Numbered from the stretch's first letter, positions 22,500 to 34,009 are shown. The stretch: 64,000 nucleotides of DNA from Leptidea sinapis (GCF_905404315.1 NC_066286.1:4285501-4349500), one strand, 5' to 3'. The notes: generated by a model from the sequence alone, not told the origin. Numbers and translations: made by a program.

Positions 22500-22880
22500 A
22501 ATGAAGCTAAAGATCAAATTGTCGGCGACCCATTGCTCTGTGAACTTCTATCGCATTTATCACGGGGCTGTTCCAAAGAGCTGTTTCACCTGATTCCTGC
22601 CACGGAACTCCACCTTCGCTTTATTCAGATTAGGATATCATTCGCACCATCTGGATGTGTGACGGTCCTCCACAGTGCGGTTTTCAAGTTTTCTTCCACA
22701 TAATACAAAGCTTTGGAATGAGCATCATGGGTAGTCAAAAATAGCGCGTACTAGGTGTAAAGCGGCCTTAAAGGCCAGCAACGCTCCTGTATTCCACTGG
22801 TGTTGAAAGAGAATGTGGGCGTTGGTGATCACTTAACACCAGGTGACCCGACCCGTACGTTCGTTTGTCCTCCTATTCCA
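22500..22880 (+). mobile_element. LINE-B 3' fragment
   Basis: Reads IVGDPLLCELL, then FHLIPATELHLR and HHLDV-like stretches, matching IVGDPVLCERL...FNLIPAAEFHLR of the copy at 24709-25747, and ends with the GGCCAGCAACGCTCCTG, GTTGGTGATCACTTAACACC and TCCTCCTATTCCATAAAAAA tail. About 60 codons are deleted and frames are broken. Confidence 0.75.
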
Positions 22881-22884
22881 TAAA

Positions 22885-23169
22885 AAATAAATAAAAAAGC
22901 GATGGCTGGTCCAGGCGTCATCCACGTGAATGAAGTGCTACTTTTTTGTGGCTCCATGATCCTCTCGCCAAAAACCCTGCATTTATGTTTAAATTTAAAG
23001 CTATACATTCTTTAAATACTTCAAATGTTTTCATAATACATAAGTTTATTTTATAGTGTGTATGTTATATTCAATAACGTTTCATTTATCATTCGTTTAA
23101 GTTCTTGTAACCCCTAGTTAGGGCAGAGGGCACCCACAGTTCATCTCCATCACGATCGGTCCTGAGCAT
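22885..23169. other. No recognisable feature
   Basis: AT-rich spacer after the LINE tail. Confidence 0.4.
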
Positions 23170-23440
23170 TTCTCTTGATTTAAATAAAACACTTTTAAGG
23201 ATTAAGACGCGTGTAATTGTAACTGGTTTTAAATTAGATTTTTGCGTAAAAGTTACATTTTTAATTTAGTTAGCCCGACGTTTCAAGACCTTTCCAGATC
23301 TCGTTTTCAGGGGGAGTGCAGATGAAATGAGTCAAAGATAGTATTTGTCATAGTTGTCATTATGAAGTTTAGCGCAATTTATTGCCTCGGAGGTTGTATT
23401 TGCTGTAGACAGATTTCATCACATGAGTAACTGAAGTAGT
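23170..23440 (-). repeat. Penelope-type terminal repeat (related to 37150-37485)
   Basis: AAACACTTTTAAGGATTAAG, ACGCGTGTAATTGTAACTGG, TTAGCCCGACGTTTCAAGAC, CATAGTTGTCATTATGAAG and TTGCCTCGGAGG occur here and, inverted and diverged, at 37150-37485. The stretch AAAGTGTTTTATTTAAACGC beside the GIY-YIG fragment at 34010-34345 belongs to the same series, which is why a Penelope-like source is proposed. Confidence 0.5.
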
Positions 23441-23794
23441 TAGTTACTCATGTGATGAGAGTCGACCAGGTTTCCTTTGGTGCACTGCGCTTAAGATTTC
23501 TTAAGGGTCCTGTCTGGGTTATATGGTTGAAGTTGGAATGTGTGGCCTATCCAGCTCCATTTGCAGCGCTATATCTGATGGTTGATTGGGACTTCATGAC
23601 TGCTTTGCCAAAGATGATCGTTTTAAATTTTGTCGGGCCAGTGAATACCGAGGATATTGCAAAGGCACCGGTTAAATAAACTTTGTGCTTGATTGCGGAA
23701 ACATTTGGGCCCTTTTACCATACTAGTTACAATGGTATTGCACTTCTGAAATAAACTAGGCTCATATATACAGTGATAGCTCATATGTAGAGCC

Positions 23795-24058
23795 AGTGTG
23801 AGGCTCCTTTGCACACGATTCCAGCTATATTATGGGCACTACAACGGCGCCTGTGAACCAGTAGTGTGTAAGCATTATTGTGTTTCGGTCAGTAGGGCGC
23901 CGTAGCTAGTGAAATTACTGGGCAAATGAGACTTAACAACTTATGTCTCAAAGAGACGAGCGCAATTGTAGTGCTACTCAGAATTTTTGCCAGGGCGTAT
24001 CAATTACCACCAGCTGAACATCCTGCACGTCTCGTCCCAAATTGTCATTAAAATACAG
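23795..24058 (+). repeat. Hairpin repeat (family A), second hairpin arm deleted
   Basis: From GAGGCTCCTTTGCACACGAT through CAGTAGGGCGCCGTAGC, GAAATTACTGGGCAAATGAG and GTGCTACTCAGAATTTTTG, then directly to CAGGGCGTATCAATTACC. The right arm and loop of the usual hairpin are missing, so this copy cannot fold as the others do. Confidence 0.8.
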
Positions 24059-24395
24059 TAGGTTTACATGAAACAGGTGTATATGCGCCACAAAAGCGTT
24101 ATCTGTTTCGTTGAATGTAATCCTGAAGAGTAGGTAGGTAGGTAGTCTATACTATGACATCAATTAACGAGTTTCAGGTTGAGCTCTAACTCCCATCTAA
24201 GTTTCCCTGTGCTTAGGGTATTAGTACTTCCGTTGTTTCGGTCATAATTCGTAGGTAGAATAGTTAGGTATTTTCCGTAAGCAGGTATTTGAATATGCAC
24301 TCAATTAACATCATTGAAAGCTTAACAGACATAAGACATTATTGTACATAAAAATTGGCAAGATCCTTTTACATTACATTACATACATACAATTA

Positions 24396-24708
24396 TATAT
24401 TATATTGTCAGTTTGTTTGTTACGCTTGCACGTCTAAACCACTGAACCCATTTTCATGAAATTTAGTACAGCGGGTGGAAATTCGTATGACAGTTCGTCA
24501 CTATAGAAGATAATACCATGAAAATGTGTATTGAGGGACTTGATAAGAAATGAATTAATATTTGTTCTAGCGTTTTTATAATTTTGTTCTGTGTGGGTAT
24601 GAAAAAGGGGGGTGAAAGTTCTATAGTTGAAATAGGGCTTATAAGTAGAGTTATTTGTTTATTAGTAAATCCCAGCTGTTTGTGTTAGCGCTATTAGATA
24701 TCTTATAA
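24396..24708 (+). mobile_element. Helitron-like remnant, left part
   Basis: GTCAGTTTGTTTGTTACGCT, ACGTCTAAACCACTGAACCC and TTTTCATGAAATTTAGTACA are the type of head sequence seen in the Helitrons here. It is interrupted by the LINE at 24709-25747 and probably resumes at 25748. Confidence 0.45.
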
Positions 24709-25747
24709 TCCCAAGCCCGTGAACGCTGGAGTGCCCCAAGGCTGTGTGCTATCTCCCACGCTGTTTCTTCTGCATATCAATGATATGTTGGACACCGCCA
24801 ACATGCATTGCTATGCAGACGACAGCACTGGTGATGCCGTATACACGGGCCATGCAGGTCTCTCTCGGGAAAACGTCGACCAGTGCCGGGAGAAACTTGT
24901 GTCTTCTATCGAGTCCTCTCTCGAGAAGGTCGCGGAATGGGGTAAGTTGAACCTTGTCCAATTTAACCCCCAGAAGACTCAAGTTTGCGCGTTTACCACT
25001 AAAAAAAACCCCATTTGCCGTATCACCGCTCTTCGAGAACACTTTCGGAATCGGAATATTGGGTCTCGAAATCTCGAGCGATTGCCAATTCCGTGGCCAT
25101 CTGGAGGGCAAAGCCAAACTGGCTTCAAAGAAACTGGGCGTCATAAATAGAGCACGGCAATACTTCAAGCCGGCCCACATTCTAGCGCTCTACAAAGCGC
25201 AGGTCCGGCCTCACATGGAGTATTGCTGTCATCTCTGGTCTGGCGCACTCCAGTATCAGCTCGATCCATTTGACCGCGTGCAACGCAGAGCAGCTCGAAT
25301 TGTCGGGGACCCAGTACTCTGTGAACGGCTGGATCACTTGGCGTTGCGTAGAGACGTCGCTTCATTGTGTGTCTTCTACCGCATTTATCACGGGGAGTGT
25401 TCCGAAGAGCTGTTCAACCTGATTCCTGCCGCCGAATTTCACCTTCGCACGACACGCCACAAGTTACGATATCATCCCCACCATCTGGATGTGTGGCGGT
25501 CCTCCACAGTGCGGTTTTCAAGGAGCTTTCTTCCTCGTACCACGAAGCTGTGGAATGAGCTTCCTAGTGCGGTGTTTCCGGGACGATACGACATGGGTAC
25601 CTTCAAGAAAAGCGTGTACACCTTCCTTAAAGGCCGGCAACGCTCTTGTGATTCCTCTGGTGTTGCAGGAGAGTGTGGGCGGCGGTGATCACTTAATACC
25701 AGGTGACCCGTACGCTCGTTTGTCCTCCTATTCCATAAAAAAAAAAA
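24709..25747 (+). pseudogene. 5'-truncated CR1/Jockey-type LINE (LINE-B), best copy
   Basis: Non-LTR retrotransposon fragment starting inside the reverse transcriptase. It shows RT motif B (GVPQGCVLSPTLFLLHINDM), the catalytic motif C (CYADDS), then after a one-base frameshift in an A run near 25002, LASKKLGVINRARQYFKPAH, YKAQVRPHMEYCCHLWSGA and PFDRVQRRAARIVGDPVLCE, ending LWNELPSAVFPGRYDMGTFK. An A-rich tail follows. TCTTATAA flanks the insertion at 24701-24708 and 25748-25755, an 8-bp target duplication typical of target-primed reverse transcription. The endonuclease and RT N-terminal half are absent. Clade (CR1, Jockey or Daphne-like) is not certain. Confidence 0.85.
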
Positions 25748-26060
25748 TCTTATAACTTTTAAAGGGTGAAATAAAACTCGACACAGCCACAGTACAGTAA
25801 TAGCACAGATCTTAACTTCATACTATAGCGCTCGAAACGACGCACGCACACATACACTTGATTTACACGGCCGCTATGCAATCTTGGGGAGAAAAGACTA
25901 TTGAGTGCCCTGTGCATCGCCGTTCGCCGCTGAGACGGGTCGCTATCCTAGTAAATAAGCTTCGCTTCGTCCGTGTCGTCAATCTTTTTGTTCGTACCAA
26001 CCCTAGCGCTCAACATAGACGTAGTTATAAAGTTCAAGAAGACCGCTCAGCAAAGTATAT
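25748..26060 (+). mobile_element. Probable continuation of the interrupted Helitron-like repeat
   Basis: After the LINE tail and duplicated target, the sequence resumes with CGACGCACGCACACATACAC and a GC-richer stretch (GCCGCTGAGACGGGTCGCTA). A 68-codon open frame crosses it with no recognised motif. It is assigned to the interrupted repeat mainly because the LINE duplication shows the two flanks were once joined. Confidence 0.35.
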
Positions 26061-26064
26061 GTAA

Positions 26065-26814
26065 TGGTATAAGTACAGAAGTATCACTCCGCAAAATAAA
26101 TTAAAGAATTAGGGACTCTTGCGGCCATACAATAAGGTGTAATTCAGATCGCACAACGCTACTAACCTGCATTTTTATTCATCTGGAAGTTGCCTCTCTT
26201 TCGCGTGACTCTGACCTCTTCTGACGACATTAGGGTTATCTTTTTGATCTAAAACTGTACCTAACTTGTATAAGGTCAACTTATAAAAATGGCTCAGTTT
26301 TTTCTATAATATCAATACGTATGTAATCGTAACTTTAAACCAAAATTTTTCGCTGTCAAACTTATATTAGTTGCAAATAGTTATGCATGCTTTGGAAGAC
26401 ATAATCAAACCTAATATTATAGAAAACAGATAGGAAGCTGTCATGAATGTTTTTTTTGTTTCAATAAAATAATAATTACTTTAAATTATATTGTTCCAGC
26501 GTTTTTAGGAAGCTTAAAAAAATAATTTTGGATCACAATGACTGTTAATATGCTTTGTTTTTTTATGTTTCTCCATTTTTAAGTGATCAGACGGAAGTAG
26601 GTGACGGACCATACTTGATAGCCTCTCTGTACAGGCCGCTGCGCGTACTTACAATTTCGATACCTGTAGGTGTGAGTGAGTTTTTGGTGGGATTAAACTA
26701 ACTGAGACAGAAGTTGTTTATCGAGCAAATTTATGCATTATTTTCATAGTCGAAGCACTACTGTATATTAATTAATATTTTGCACCACTAACGGCGGTTC
26801 AATATTTTTTCCAT
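26065..26814. other. No recognisable feature
   Basis: AT-rich spacer. Confidence 0.45.
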
Positions 26815-27030
26815 TAATAATAATATTGACACATTTTTGCACAAATTATCTTGCACCAAACTAGACATAGCCTGTACTATGGGTACAAGACAACGATATA
26901 TTTAATACAATATACTTAAACATACATGTAAACATCCATGACTCGGAAACAAACATCCATTTTCATCATATAAATGATTGCACCTACCAGGACTCGAACC
27001 CAGGACTCTAGCTTAGTAATCAGGGTCACT
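26815..27030 (-). mobile_element. tRNA-derived SINE (SINE-2)
   Basis: Minus orientation: head at the right (CCAGGACTCGAACCCAGGAC is the B box and T-arm region, complement GGTTCGA), body with CATGACTCGGAAACAAACAT and ACAAGACAACGATATATTTA, and a 3' end ATAATAATATTGACAC at the left. Same order as the + copy at 27518-27745. Confidence 0.75.
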
Positions 27031-27082
27031 AACTGTTACAATAATAACATAATAAAAATTTATTTATATGTAAGTAGCTAAA

Positions 27083-27165
27083 CTCAATGTGCTGTGTGTG
27101 TATGTATGTATGTGGACGTGTGATTGTATGTATTGGTGAGTGTATGTGTGGGTGTGTGTTAGTTT
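27083..27165 (+). repeat. TG-rich simple repeat
   Basis: Imperfect run of GTGTG, TATG and GTGTATG steps, lying between the two inverted SINE-2 copies. Confidence 0.7.
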
Positions 27166-27169
27166 GAAA

Positions 27170-27517
27170 GAACACTTAAATATTTAGTACCTACGTACAA
27201 GTAGGATTTCTGTATCCTCATAATTATAAGACTATCCACTCAATTACTATTTTCTTGCATTCATAGTATAATTTTTCATATATATTGTTGAGTTTATTTA
27301 TTTTATTATACAGTAAGGTCACACGTTTTCCATACTGATGTTTTGGATTTTAGATGGACTAACCAAATTTAAGAGTCGCCATCCAAGTTCTCCACGGGAC
27401 CGACCCTAGAGAGAGCTCCTACTCATCAATAAAAAAAAGGATAATTTTAATAAAAAGAAAAATAAAAAAAGGTCGACTTATTTTTAAAAATAAAATTCTA
27501 AATACAATTTCTTTTGA
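27170..27517. other. No recognisable feature
   Basis: AT-rich spacer between the inverted SINE-2 copies. Confidence 0.4.
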
Positions 27518-27745
27518 CGACCCATATATCCGAATGGTTAGTGACCCTGACTACTAAGCTAGAGGTCCCGGGTTCACATCCCGGTAGGTGCAATCATTTA
27601 TATGATGAATCTGCATATTTTTTCCAACTCATGGATGTGTGTGTATATGTATTTATGTATGTTTAAGTAAGTATATTGTATTATATATATCGTTGCCTTG
27701 TACCCATAGTACAGGCTATCCCTAGTTTGGGGCAAGATAATTTGC
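27518..27745 (+). mobile_element. tRNA-derived SINE (SINE-2), + orientation
   Basis: Head GACGACCCATATATCCGAAT-GGTTAGTGACC gives an A-box-like region and GGTCCCGGGTTCACATCC a B-box-like region, 5' to 3'. The body follows with CTCATGGATGTGTGTG, ATTGTATTATATATATCGTT and CAAGATAATTTGCG. The tRNA-like head with internal RNA polymerase III boxes is the mark of a SINE; it ends in an AT-rich tail. Confidence 0.75.
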
Positions 27746-27749
27746 GTAA

Positions 27750-29140
27750 AATTGTGTTAAGATTATTATTTTTACTATTTTTGAAGATTTACTACGAACC
27801 GGAGATGGTTTCCACAGATAAAAAACTAGTATTAGTAATATTTGACAATGTAGTTGCCAATTGATTGGCAACAGGATGCGAGGAGACGAAGGTGGGTCGG
27901 AACCCCTATCGTGTGAACACAGCTGTTCTAGTTAACACAAGCTCTAGTGACTAGTCTAACAGTCAACGACTGCCAGCGTTCATGGATCGATGTATTCCAT
28001 GAGCTGGTATAGCGACCATTATTTCGTCGAAGGTCTGTCCTCTGCAAAGTCTGTGTTCAAATGTTATATGAGTCCTTTTTAAGATATAAGATTCTATTTT
28101 TAATGGTTATAATGGATAAACTGTTTAATTATATTTTTGGTTTTAAAAAATATTTTGCGTATAGAGTTATATTATCGGATCCTTCAAATTTTCTCTTGTC
28201 TCTTTCGATTTTTTTGTCTTATTTAATAATGTTTTTATATTAATTTGCTAAACGTATGTTATACTCTGTTTATGTTCGTGTTGTTACTTGATCTCCATTT
28301 GCAACTATAATTGGGGTATCACCTCAATAGATATATCTGTGTTAGTTATTTAGGAATTGTATTGGTTCTCACCCTGTTGGATTAATAGATAAATAAATCA
28401 GTGATTTATAAGGGCATTTATTAAAAATAAAACTACGAAGATGCTTACGGGTTTTGTAATAATATAACCCGTGGTAAATTCGCCTTTAAAAGTCAATATT
28501 GGCGTGTATTGTGACAACAGCTGATGATTATAATAATATAGAGACTCTATTTAAAATTGATATGGATGCATTATAACTGTTAAAAATTATTTTGGGTTAT
28601 TATACATGTCAGATTTGTGTTGACGTTGACAGTCATTGACATTTGAGTATGTACCTATCAGTTCAGCCACAAGAGGGAGCCACCAGTGGGGAGAATGTAA
28701 AAACGGATTTACTCTTTGTTCCCATCGAATAGTTACAGATACTTAAATTATAAATATTTTTTATCACTTCTCTAAAACTCAGTTGTGTTTGTGAATTTGT
28801 TTCAATTTAAAAGTGCAAAAGTAAAGCATGCACATTTAATTAAGAGTATGTATGTATTAATTTACTTAAGGGTAACTTTTCTATAGTGTGTAAACAAACA
28901 TTGTAAGCAATGTGCAATGTAAACAAACCAATTTGTTCAAAATGCCCATTGTTGGAACGTTCAAGTGAACAAACCTCATTTTCAATGCAACTCTATGGAA
29001 AATGTTTAACCTGAATAGCTTTTGATCCCGATAATCTAGAAACTCTTTAAACTTTTCTAACCAAGACCTTTCCAACGATATTATATTATAGGGATATGTA
29101 CCTACTATGGTTGCTGATGAATTGAAATTCCATCGCCGTC
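27750..29140. other. No recognisable feature
   Basis: AT-rich DNA with several small chance frames. CCACAAGAGGGAG at 28668 looks like a vertebrate CTCF core but is unsupported here. Confidence 0.4.
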
Positions 29141-29145
29141 TTTGC

Positions 29146-29775
29146 GCTTCATTAGGGTTCCGTAGCCAAATGGCAAAAAACGGAACCCTTATATATTCGT
29201 CATGTCTGTCTGTCTGTCCGTGTATGTCACAGCCACTTATTTCCAAAACTATAAGAACTATACTGTTGAAACTTGGTAAGTAGATGTATTCTGTGAGCCA
29301 CATTAACATTTTCACACAAAAATAGAAAAAAAAAGACAGTAAATGTTGGGGGTTCCCCAAACTTAGAACTGAATCTCAAAACATTTTTTCATCTAAATGG
29401 ATAGGTATTCAAAAATGATATTTAAGCTTTTTACATATTTTTTTTCAAAACTAAATGTATCCCCCCCCCCCTGTAACTACTAAAATACGATAATGATCAA
29501 CTAAAAAAAATTATGATGTACATTACCATGTAAACTTCCACCGAAAAGGTTTTAATAAGATCTAGTAAGTAGTAGTTTTTTGTAATACAAATAAATGATG
29601 AGAGCTCATTAGCACTGTATCATTTTTTGCTTGCAAAGATTTTTTTCCTTTTCCATTTAAATAATTAAATATCATTTTCCTTTCTATATAACTTTTATAT
29701 TATGTTACTTGCTGCTTACGGAACCCTTTATGAGTTCTGGAGGAGTCTGATTTGCACTTGGTTCCTTTTTTTATA
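29146..29775 (+). mobile_element. Long non-coding dispersed repeat bounded by GGAACCCTT blocks
   Basis: Begins TTAGGGTTCCGTAGCCAAAT and ends TACGGAACCCTTTATGAG-to-CACTTGG, with TGTCTGTCTGTCCGTGTATG, ACTATAAGAACTATACTGTT and TACCATGTAAACTTCCACCG inside. I recognise this as a common moth/butterfly repeat from its wording; its transposon class is not clear to me. The GGGTTCCGTA and TACGGAACCC blocks near the ends are inverted to each other. No coding capacity. Confidence 0.6.
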
Positions 29776-29824
29776 TAGATATCTCTTCAAATAGTCGCAT
29801 ACATCTATTTAAATAAAATAATTA

Positions 29825-30175
29825 TAAAGAGATTAAAACGCGTGTAATAATAAAATAAAATAGCCTTTATTATTACTAGTAAATTAATTTTTCTTATAAA
29901 TAAAACTTAAATTAGCTTAACTAGTAATTTGTCTCTCGACAAAGGCCTCTTCTAAGGCCTTCCACTTTATTCGTTCTCTAGCTAGTCTCATCCAGTCTGG
30001 TCCTGCTATCCTTTTAAAATCGTCCTCCCACCTTCTAATCTGTCTACCTTTCCCGTTTCCCGTCTCTTGGATACCATTCTATAACGGTTTTTGTCCATTT
30101 CTCTTTCTTTTCCCTCAGAATGTGTCCAGTCCGTTTCCACTTTTGCCTTTGACACTTCTTGTGTGCGTTTTTGAA
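29825..30175 (-). mobile_element. RTE-type LINE C-terminal fragment
   Basis: Minus-strand translation (frames broken) gives a KRTGHILR-like stretch, DGKRERQIRRWEDDFKRIAG, then WMRLARERIKWKALEEAF. The W-x-D-D-x-x-x-x-A-G and W-x-x-x-A-x-x-R-x-x-W pattern is the end of RTE-type ORFs. A 3' tail with AAATAAAATAGCC follows. Confidence 0.7.
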
Positions 30176-30179
30176 TTTT

Positions 30180-31086
30180 TTCTGACTCTTAAGGTGACAC
30201 TAAATGCTATTGACCTTGAGTGATATGAGCTCACGCCAATGAGCTTATAGTTTCAAAATTCTTTCGTGGAAAACGTAGAATTTTAACAGGCGCAAGCAGT
30301 TATATGCTTACAAGTCTCATTATTGATTACTAAACTGAATAAATGTACCTACACAAAAACAGTACAAGCTATAAGAATAACTTTTCCGAGAGTAGTAGTA
30401 CTAAAGAAATGAGTCATGCCTAGAAAAATCTTGTTTAACTCCAATGAACAGTGGTAGTTCAAAATAGCTCTGGAGTGTTAACTATAACCAACATCAAATA
30501 TTAGCAGCCTACGAATAGGACTTAAGGGTATGTGTTAACATGATAAAGTAGTGTTCATAGCTCCAAATGCTATATTTTCACCACTAAAGTTGTCTAAAAA
30601 CACTTTGTTTGCGTGTTTTTTACCTTTCCTTCGCCTTAAGAGACAAACGCGTGTAATAAATACAGTTTAAAACAAAATACAGTATAATTTCCACAAAATT
30701 TTAAATTTTTAAATTAAGCTCATGAAATATTACCTAAAGTACAGTATAATACAGAAAATCTGCCAAAGTTAAAGTTAGGCCTGTAACGACATTACAGCAT
30801 ATTACATTATTTAGTATCTGTTATCACGCCTCAAGATTAATTTAATGTGCCCACTTTGCACACAAATTAACCCCATAAAGACTTCAAATTCACAACATTT
30901 TCAGTGTTTATATTATGATTATCTTTTATATCGTTGTCTTTACGGTCCTCGAGACCATTACAAAAGCCAGAGATTACAAAAATTTATCATAAAACTTTTA
31001 TCGCACAAACTTCACCCTTATTGCCATAAAAACACAATCAAACCTTCATCGTGAATGAGTTTATTGTAAAAGAAAAAATTGCTACT
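30180..31086. other. No recognisable feature
   Basis: AT-rich; AGAGACAAACGCGTGTAATA at 30641 echoes the Penelope-type terminal repeat. No gene. Confidence 0.4.
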
Positions 31087-31205
31087 AATAAATGGAGAGC
31101 TGGTTTGTTTGTTCGGCTATACTGCGAAAACTACTGAACCAATCGAAATAATACTGCCGCATGTTTTGCACAAGGTTCTAGTATATGATATGTTAATAAT
31201 GTTAT
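31087..31205 (+). mobile_element. Helitron-like head fragment
   Basis: GAGAGCTGGTTTGTTTGTTC, GCGAAAACTACTGAACCAAT and TGCACAAGGTTCTAGTATAT resemble Helitron heads. No CTAG end. Confidence 0.45.
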
Positions 31206-31242
31206 TACTTATCTGGAACCTATATTTTTTGACTTAGAAATA

Positions 31243-31450
31243 CTGTGTTTCGATCTGAAGGGCGCAGTAGCTAGTGAAATTACTGAGCAAATGAGACTTG
31301 ACATCTTATGTCTCAAGGTGACGAGCGCAGTTGTAGTGCCGCTCAGAATTATTGGGTTTTTCAATAATCCTGATTATAATGGGCAGGGCCTATCAATTAC
31401 CATCAGCTGTACGTCATACTCATTCCGGCCCTTGTTTTCATAAAAAATAA
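31243..31450 (+). repeat. Hairpin repeat (family A), 5' end missing
   Basis: Starts inside the family at CTGTGTTTCGATCTGAAGGG; hairpin left arm GTGCCGCTCAGAATTATTGG, right arm shortened (CAATAATCCTGATTATAATG). Ends at CTTGTTTTCATAAAAA. Confidence 0.8.
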
Positions 31451-31629
31451 TAATCGCAATACATATAATGGAGAGTCAAGTTTAGAACCCGGCTATAGTA
31501 TATAGATTACGACTTTATATTATTTACCCTGTTTACCATATCAGAAAGCAAATAAAGTGTTGATTTTCACTGCTAACACCAATGTCGTTGTAAACATAAT
31601 ATATTTAGTGCTGAAGCGTTTGAAAATGA

Positions 31630-32025
31630 TAAAAATTGAAAAATAATAGTAAGATGAAACCCATTGGAAAAGGTAGAGAATATAACAAAAATGAAAGGAG
31701 AAATAATTTACGGGTGATCTAAGGTCAAGGATCTAAGGTAAGTGGAAAAGAGGGGTGTTTAAGAGTGAAAACGGTCTCAAATCGATTTCTGGTGAAAGTA
31801 GAAATCATATGGAACAAAGATATATAGCAAAGTTGTAGGTAATCAACAGATCTACAACTTTTGTTTTTGCAATCTTTTCACATAACCTCAATTTTTTTCC
31901 CTAACCCCTTTTCCACTTACCGACCTCAGATCGCACAAAATTTATTTTTTCTGTTATATTTCTTATATTCTCCTCCTTTTCCAATGGGTTCCATCCTACT
32001 ATTATTGTTTTTTGTGTCAAAAATT
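31630..32025. repeat. Long imperfect palindrome (foldback element)
   Basis: Left arm 31640-31760 holds AATAATAGTAAGATGAAACC, CATTGGAAAAGGTAGAGAAT and GGTAAGTGGAAAAGAGGG. The right arm, read backwards, gives AATAATAGTAGGATGGAACC, CATTGGAAAAGGAGGAGAAT and GGTAAGTGGAAAAGGGG. The centre is a perfect 10-bp hairpin, AAAGTTGTAG (31829) with CTACAACTTT (31852). About 395 bp in all; no ORF on both arms. It is best explained as a foldback or long-TIR miniature element. Confidence 0.7.
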
Positions 32026-32664
32026 ATCGACCCTGGTCTATATAGATATTATAGACAAGAATTTATAAGATAGAAGTCGTCTAGAAACAAAGCCGAAATA
32101 GGGAACATACTACAAATTACACCATAATAAGCTTCGATGATTAAACATTACATTTATACATTGCCGCAATTACTCCAAGTTTTTAAACTATTCTTGGTGG
32201 ATAAGCAGCAATGTAAAACATTTATTCATTTCACGTTTGATTCTGATAGTCACAGTTGTCACACGATTAAGGAGAAAATTGTGCTTACATAGTCTTTTTA
32301 CACTTTTAAAGTTCCACTATCAGAATGATATGTCCTTATGTAGAAGGGGTTGGTAAACGCACATAATAAAATTGATATATCTGTATTTTACAGTTTCCAC
32401 TAATATTCACAATTTGGGCGGCGCTACCCCTCAGAATTCACAATAAGTAATTCCCATTCGAACTTAGCGCTCTGCCTGATATAGGGCACGACCGTCTACC
32501 GTGATGATGCTATGCCAACTGTTAGTTAGCACTGCTGTAGTGCTATTATAGTTATTCTAATCAAAGTGATAATTATATTAAATAGTATTTAAATATTAAC
32601 AGTAGTTAAATTAATGTAATTATTAATTGGGATGTCTTATGGCAGTTCATGACGTTGGTAGCGC
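32026..32664. other. No recognisable feature
   Basis: Mostly AT-rich, with one GC-richer patch (TTGGGCGGCGCTACCCCTCA, 32413). Confidence 0.45.
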
Positions 32665-32882
32665 TTGTTAACACTTCAAGAACTACGAAGCTGTGGAATG
32701 AGCTTCCTTGTGGGGTGTTTCCGGGACAATACGACATGGGTACCTTCAACGCGTACACCTTCCTTAAAGGCCGGCAACGCTCTTGTGATTCCTGCAGTGT
32801 TGCAAGAGAATGTGGGCGGCGGTGATCACTTAACACCAGGTGACCCGTACGCTCGTTTGTCCTCCTATTCCATAAAAAAAAA
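32665..32882 (+). mobile_element. LINE-B tail
   Basis: Starts at TTCAAGAACTACGAAGCTGT, then TTTCCGGGACAATACGACAT, CTTAAAGGCCGGCAACGC, GGTGATCACTTAACACCAGG and TTCCATAAAAAAAAA. Only the last 70 or so codons and the 3' UTR are present. Confidence 0.85.
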
Positions 32883-32889
32883 GCTGACA

Positions 32890-33526
32890 CTTATATGTGT
32901 ATTGAATGTCATTAGCCTACCTATGCTTCCTACCTACCTTCTACCATAAAACATCTGTCACTCTTTTAATATCTATATTTAAGTACACGCGCGTGTATTC
33001 GAAGTTTTACTTCGGCCACACACATGATTCTCAGAATCTCAGTACGTTGTCGAGATACAACAGGATGTAAATAACTTGAAAATCCCTCTTCGTTTAGATA
33101 AACGTTTGAAGATTTAAAGATTAAGGACCTTTGAACTATATTCCTTTTATTATTAAACGCGAAGTTAAGGTATTATTGTCTCTTCTTACCTTTGTCAATA
33201 CCAGGCAGAAGTAATTTTAAACTTGGAGTAAGTAACTTTTCATTGCGTTTATTAATAGGACAGTATGGGTGTTACACAAAAAAAATATTTAAACATGGCT
33301 TAGAGTTTAGACACATGTTTTAATAGACAGTGAACTTGCTATAATAACGCCAGCGACCTAAGCAATAACGTCGTCTAAAATGTAGTTTACCTTTTTCTAA
33401 TACTATCTATCTGGCATCATGTAATCAAAATCTTCCATATGAATATGATCTATCGGTTATAAAAATTATACTATTATTATATACCTTAGTCAACTTTCGA
33501 CTCATGTTTTAATATAAGTAATGTCT
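32890..33526. other. No gene; short shared repeat at 33180-33260
   Basis: CTTACCTTTGTCAATAC, a GAAGTAA block and GTAACTTTTCATTGCGTTTA are shared with 41565-41640. The rest is AT-rich. Confidence 0.45.
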
Positions 33527-33715
33527 TTTTTTTTAAAGAATAGGAGGACAAACGAGCGTACGGGTCACCTGGTGTTAAGTGATCACCGCCGCCCACATTC
33601 TCTTGCAACACAAGAGGAATCACAAGAGCGTTGCCGGCCTTTAAGGAAGGTGTACGCGCTTTTTTTGAAGGTACCCATGTCGTATCGTCCCGGAAACACC
33701 ACACAAGGAATTGTC
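33527..33715 (-). mobile_element. LINE-B tail
   Basis: Inverse copy: T-run, AATAGGAGGACAAACGAGCG, GTGTTAAGTGATCACCGCCG, CGTTGCCGGCCTTTAAGG, ATGTCGTATCGTCCCGGAAA. Confidence 0.85.
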
Positions 33716-33719
33716 TAAA

Positions 33720-34009
33720 GATTATTGAACGCTAAACACCAGAAAGACGCAGATACGTAATAAAACTTTTTTAAAACAAGTGTTCAAAATATGTTTAACT
33801 TTTCTATAATAACACAGTTAATGTTTAAATTAAATTAGAAACGGAATGCCTGAAACACAATATCATTTGTTCCTCATAAAGTAATAAATAATGTTCACCC
33901 ATAAAAGAATTACTATTAATAAAAATTTAAATAAAATAAATAAGTATTACAGATAAAACACAGGTCTTTCAATATGATTACTAATCGAACTCAATATTAA
34001 GAAAATAAT
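33720..34009. other. No recognisable feature
   Basis: AT-rich spacer. Confidence 0.4.

Noticed and set aside
28660..28690. CTCF-like core CCACAAGAGGGAG
   Set aside because: A single short motif match in an insect, where the motif preference may differ; no second site or other support.
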